A stretch of 64,000 nucleotides of DNA from Paracoccus gahaiensis (lineage in GTDB: Bacteria; Pseudomonadota; Alphaproteobacteria; Rhodobacterales; Rhodobacteraceae): positions 124,001-188,000 of the forward strand of contig NZ_SUNI01000006.1 of assembly GCF_005048225.1 (NCBI RefSeq). The letters are read 5' to 3'. Each line of letters starts with the position of its first letter. Positions within the stretch are counted from its first letter, which is position 1. The notes beneath the pieces were generated by a model. The model made no database searches, was not told where the DNA came from, and saw only the letters and a program-made list of their open reading frames with translations. This document shows positions 61,535 to 64,000 of this stretch, piece after piece. A program made the position numbers and the translations under genes.

Positions 61535-62176
61535 TCAGGGCCGGTCGGGGCCGTCCCCGGCGCGGGCCAGAAGCTCCTCGACCTGCGGGCCGATGGCCGC
61601 GACGATCTGGCGCACGCCTTCCGCGTTGGGATGGATGCGGTCCTCCTGCATCAGGTCGGACAGGGACAGGCCTTGGGTCGCCTTCTCTCCGATCGGGCCC
61701 AGGAAGTCGGGGACCAGGATCGCGTCATGCTGGGCGGCCAGATCGACATACATCGCCTCGAAGTCGCGCTTGAAGTCGGGGCCGTAATTGCCCGGCGCGG
61801 GCAGGCCCGCCAGCAGCACGGGCACGCCCGCCGCCCCGGCCCGCTGCAGGATCGTGTCCAGATTGGCGCGGCTGGAGGCCGGGTCGATCCCGCGCAGCAG
61901 GTCGTTGCCGCCAAGCGCCACGATCATCGCGTCGGGATCCTCGGCCAGGGTCCAGTCGATGCGCGCGGCGCCCCCGGCGGTGGTGTCGCCCGACACGCCC
62001 GCATTTGTGATCTGCACCTCATGGCCGCGCCCCTGCAGCCAGTCCTGCAGCACCGGCACGAAGCCCTCCTCCTGCGGCAGGCCATAGCCCTGCGTCAGAC
62101 TGTCGCCCATCGCGGCCAGCCGCAGCGCCTGCGCGTCAGCAGGGACTGCCCCCAGGGCCAGCAGTCCCATCACCAT
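61535..62176 (-). CDS. Arylesterase/thioesterase of the TesA (SGNH) family
   Basis: About 213 residues from ATG 62176. Signal peptide (MVMGLLALGAVPADAQA), then the SGNH blocks: AAMGDSLTQGYGL (Ser), NAGVSGDTTAGG (Gly), GGNDLLRG (Asn) and DRIHPNAEG (Asp-His). It is a periplasmic esterase like E. coli TesA. The divergent YbbA/YbbP-type ABC genes reproduce the E. coli tesA-ybbA arrangement. Confidence 0.92.
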   Translation of the reverse strand: MVMGLLALGAVPADAQALRLAAMGDSLTQGYGLPQEEGFVPVLQDWLQGRGHEVQITNAGVSGDTTAGGAARIDWTLAEDPDAMIVALGGNDLLRGIDPASSRANLDTILQRAGAAGVPVLLAGLPAPGNYGPDFKRDFEAMYVDLAAQHDAILVPDFLGPIGEKATQGLSLSDLMQEDRIHPNAEGVRQIVAAIGPQVEELLARAGDGPDRP

Positions 62177-62270
62177 TGCGGCAAGGACCCCTGCCGGGCG
62201 GTTGCCAAGCCGCGCGCGGCGCCCGTATCGTGGCCCCGAAATCCGTGCGCGGACTGTGAGGACTGACCAG

Positions 62271-62978
62271 ATGGCCGACCCCGTGATCCGCCTGCGCGAC
62301 GCGCACCTGACGCTGCAGGGCAATGCGGGGCCGGTGAACATCCTGCGCGGCATCTCGCTGGAGGTCGGGCGGGGCGAGACGGTGGGGCTGGTGGGTCCGT
62401 CGGGGTCGGGCAAATCGTCGCTCCTCATGCTGATGGGCGGTCTGGAACGCGCCAGCGGCGGCCAGGTCCACGCGCTCGGTCAGGACCTGACCGCGCTGGA
62501 CGAGGACGCGCTGGCGCGCTTTCGTCTTGGCAATATGGGGGTGGTCTTCCAATCCTTCCACCTGATCCCGACGATGACCGCGCTGGAAAACGTGGCGACG
62601 CCGCTGGAACTGGCCGGACGGACCGATGCCTTCGACCGCGCGGCGGCCGAGTTGGAGCGGGTGGGCCTGGGGGGGCGGCTGGATCATTATCCCGGTCAGC
62701 TGTCGGGGGGCGAGCAGCAGCGCGTGGCGCTGGCCCGCGCCGCAGCGCCCCGGCCCGCGATCCTGCTGGCGGACGAGCCCACGGGCAATCTGGACGGCGC
62801 CAACGGGCAGGCGATCATGGACCTCCTGTTCGGGCTGCACCGCGATCACGGCGCGACGCTGATCCTGGTGACCCATGATCCGGCGCTGGCCGAACGCTGC
62901 GACCGGGTGATCCGCCTGGATGACGGCCGCATCGCCGCCGAGCCCGCCCCCGAACCCGCCTCCGGGGCCGCGACATGA
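62271..62978 (+). CDS. ABC transporter ATP-binding protein (YbbA/LolD type)
   Basis: A 235-residue ATPase: Walker A GPSGSGKSS, signature LSGGEQQRVALARA, Walker B ILLADEPTGNLD and switch VTHDP. The NLDG and GEQQR forms are those of the MacB/LolD/YbbA class, which power mechanotransmission or extraction at the outer face of the inner membrane. ATGA overlap with the permease gene. Confidence 0.93.
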   Translation: MADPVIRLRDAHLTLQGNAGPVNILRGISLEVGRGETVGLVGPSGSGKSSLLMLMGGLERASGGQVHALGQDLTALDEDALARFRLGNMGVVFQSFHLIPTMTALENVATPLELAGRTDAFDRAAAELERVGLGGRLDHYPGQLSGGEQQRVALARAAAPRPAILLADEPTGNLDGANGQAIMDLLFGLHRDHGATLILVTHDPALAERCDRVIRLDDGRIAAEPAPEPASGAAT

Positions 62979-64000
62979 GCCTGCGTCTGGCGGCCCGGCT
63001 GGCCCGGCGCGACCTGCGCGGGGGCTTGCGCGGCTTCTGGGTGCTGCTGACCTGCCTGGCGCTAGGGGTGGCGGCGATCGCCGCCGTGGGCTCGGTCCGG
63101 GCGGCGATCCAGGCGGGGCTGACCCAGCAGGGTGCCGCCCTTCTGGGCGGCGATGCCGAGGTCAGCCTGACCTATCGCTTTGCCGATCCCGCCGAGCGCG
63201 CCTGGCTGGAGGACCGCGCCACGACCGTCTCCGAGATCGTCGATTTCCGGTCGATGGCCGTGGTCGGGCAGGGCGACGGGGCCGAACGTGCGCTGACCCA
63301 GGTCAAGGGCGTGGATGATGCCTATCCGCTGGAGGGCGCGCTGGTCCTGGACCCACCGCAAGGCATCGAGCAGGCGCTTGGCCCCACGCCCGGGGGCCTG
63401 CCGGGCGGCGTCATGGCGCCGCTTCTGGCCGACAGGCTGGGGCTGGCGGTGGGCGAGGTGTTCCGGCTTGGCGTGCAGGATTTCGTGCTGACCGCCCGGC
63501 TGGTCAGCGAGCCCGACGCGGCCGCCGCCAGCTTCGGTTTCGGCCCGCGCACGCTGGTCCGGCGCGCCGCGCTGGAGGACAGCCAACTGCTGGGCGCGGG
63601 CACGCTCTTCGACAGCCGCTATCGCCTGAGCCTGCCGCCCGGCGCCGATCTGGACGCGCTGCGGGCCGAGTGGCGCGCGGATTTTCCCGACAGCGGCGCG
63701 CGCTGGCGCGACAGCCGCCGCGGTGCGCCGGGCATCGACACCTTCGTGGATCGGATCGGCGCCTTCCTGGTGCTGGTGGGCCTGACGGGGCTGGCCGTGG
63801 GTGGGGTCGGCGTCTCGGCCGCCGTGCGCGCGCATCTGGCGCGCAAGACGCAGGTGATCGCGGTGCTGAAGACGCTCGGCGCCTCGGGGCGGGTGATCTT
63901 CCAGGTCTATTTCCTGCAGGTCGGCGCGGTGGTGCTGGTGGGGGTCGCGGCGGGGCTGATCCTGGGCGCGCTGATCCCCTGGGCCCTGGCGCCGGTCCTG
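62975..64000 (+). CDS. ABC transporter permease (YbbP type), 5' part
   Basis: The first 342 residues of a large permease cut by the window end. MSLRLAARLARRDLRGGLRGFWVLLTCLALGVAAIAAVGSV is the first membrane segment, followed by a large MacB-like periplasmic domain and the next segments (FLVLVGLTGLAVGGVGVSAAVRAHLARKTQVIAVLKTLGAS, FtsX-type). YbbP proteins usually exceed 800 residues. Role unknown, with TesA nearby suggesting lipid or ester handling. Confidence 0.9.
   Translation, partial: MSLRLAARLARRDLRGGLRGFWVLLTCLALGVAAIAAVGSVRAAIQAGLTQQGAALLGGDAEVSLTYRFADPAERAWLEDRATTVSEIVDFRSMAVVGQGDGAERALTQVKGVDDAYPLEGALVLDPPQGIEQALGPTPGGLPGGVMAPLLADRLGLAVGEVFRLGVQDFVLTARLVSEPDAAAASFGFGPRTLVRRAALEDSQLLGAGTLFDSRYRLSLPPGADLDALRAEWRADFPDSGARWRDSRRGAPGIDTFVDRIGAFLVLVGLTGLAVGGVGVSAAVRAHLARKTQVIAVLKTLGASGRVIFQVYFLQVGAVVLVGVAAGLILGALIPWALAPVL

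Overview
The window is very GC-rich, densely coded DNA from an alphaproteobacterium, most likely Paracoccus or a close Rhodobacteraceae relative. The reasons are the EcfG/NepR type of general stress control, the trio of nutrient-deprivation, holin-like and DUF3618 proteins, many periplasmic-binding-protein transporters (TAXI-TRAP and ABC), and frequent 4-base ATGA start/stop overlaps. This taxonomic call is an inference from gene content. I saw no rRNA, tRNA, CRISPR array, insertion sequence or phage module.

Layout. 1-3201: end of a TAXI-TRAP transporter operon (binding protein, fused permease, DUF1850). 3567-12138: two divergent transcription units for amino-sugar use: NagA, a SIS-domain deaminase and a BadF-type kinase leftwards, and a CUT1 ABC importer with a Gfo/Idh oxidoreductase rightwards. 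12223-14184: a GAF-GGDEF cyclase and a manganese catalase. 14252-20325: a leftward run of a NitT/TauT-type ABC importer, an HDAC-like deacetylase, a GlcD-type flavoprotein and a frameshifted EamA transporter. 20480-24088: an inositol-phosphatase-like enzyme, the DUF3618/holin/nutrient-deprivation trio and DUF1622. 24113-29458: a stress-signalling island with NepR, EcfG, a degenerate sigma-like protein, a Crp/Fnr regulator, two single-domain response regulators and an HWE histidine kinase. 29565-33616: an exported acidic protein, a ferritin-like protein, a zinc alcohol dehydrogenase, an SRPBCC protein and DUF421. 33695-37571: an Fe3+-type ABC importer. 37669-43868: a GntR regulator divergent from an NRAMP-like carrier, PxpA, a PxpB-PxpC fusion and a biotin carboxylase-BCCP fusion. 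44305-52057: treZ, treY, glgC, glgX and DUF2934. 52141-54498: the De Ley-Doudoroff genes dgoK and dgoA plus an SMP-30 lactonase. 54578-56794: an MBL-like protein and a dihydrolipoyl-dehydrogenase-like flavoprotein. 56976-59261: an ECF sigma/RskA-like anti-sigma pair divergent from an exported DUF4394 protein. 59413-61432: a sorbosone-dehydrogenase-like beta-propeller and DUF2231. 61535-64000: a TesA-like esterase divergent from a YbbA/YbbP-type ABC pair, the permease cut by the window edge.

The strongest thread is regulatory. By eye I find about eleven sites matching the EcfG promoter pattern GGAAC-N16/17-(C/G)GTT (one is CATT), each upstream of a gene and correctly oriented. They precede the Mn catalase, the holin/DUF3618 operon, nepR, ecfG, the acidic exported protein, the ferritin-like protein, the SRPBCC-alcohol dehydrogenase operon, treZ, glgC, the flavoprotein operon and the DUF2231-dehydrogenase operon. 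The window therefore seems to hold the core general stress response and a large share of its regulon. No normal PhyR (sigma-like domain fused to a receiver) is present; a stand-alone degenerate sigma-like protein and separate receiver proteins lie beside EcfG instead, which raises the possibility of a split PhyR. Other items worth a look are a 5-oxoprolinase-type cassette with its own biotin carboxylase and an NRAMP-like carrier lacking the metal motif, a near-perfect GntR operator, and a dispersed hairpin repeat.
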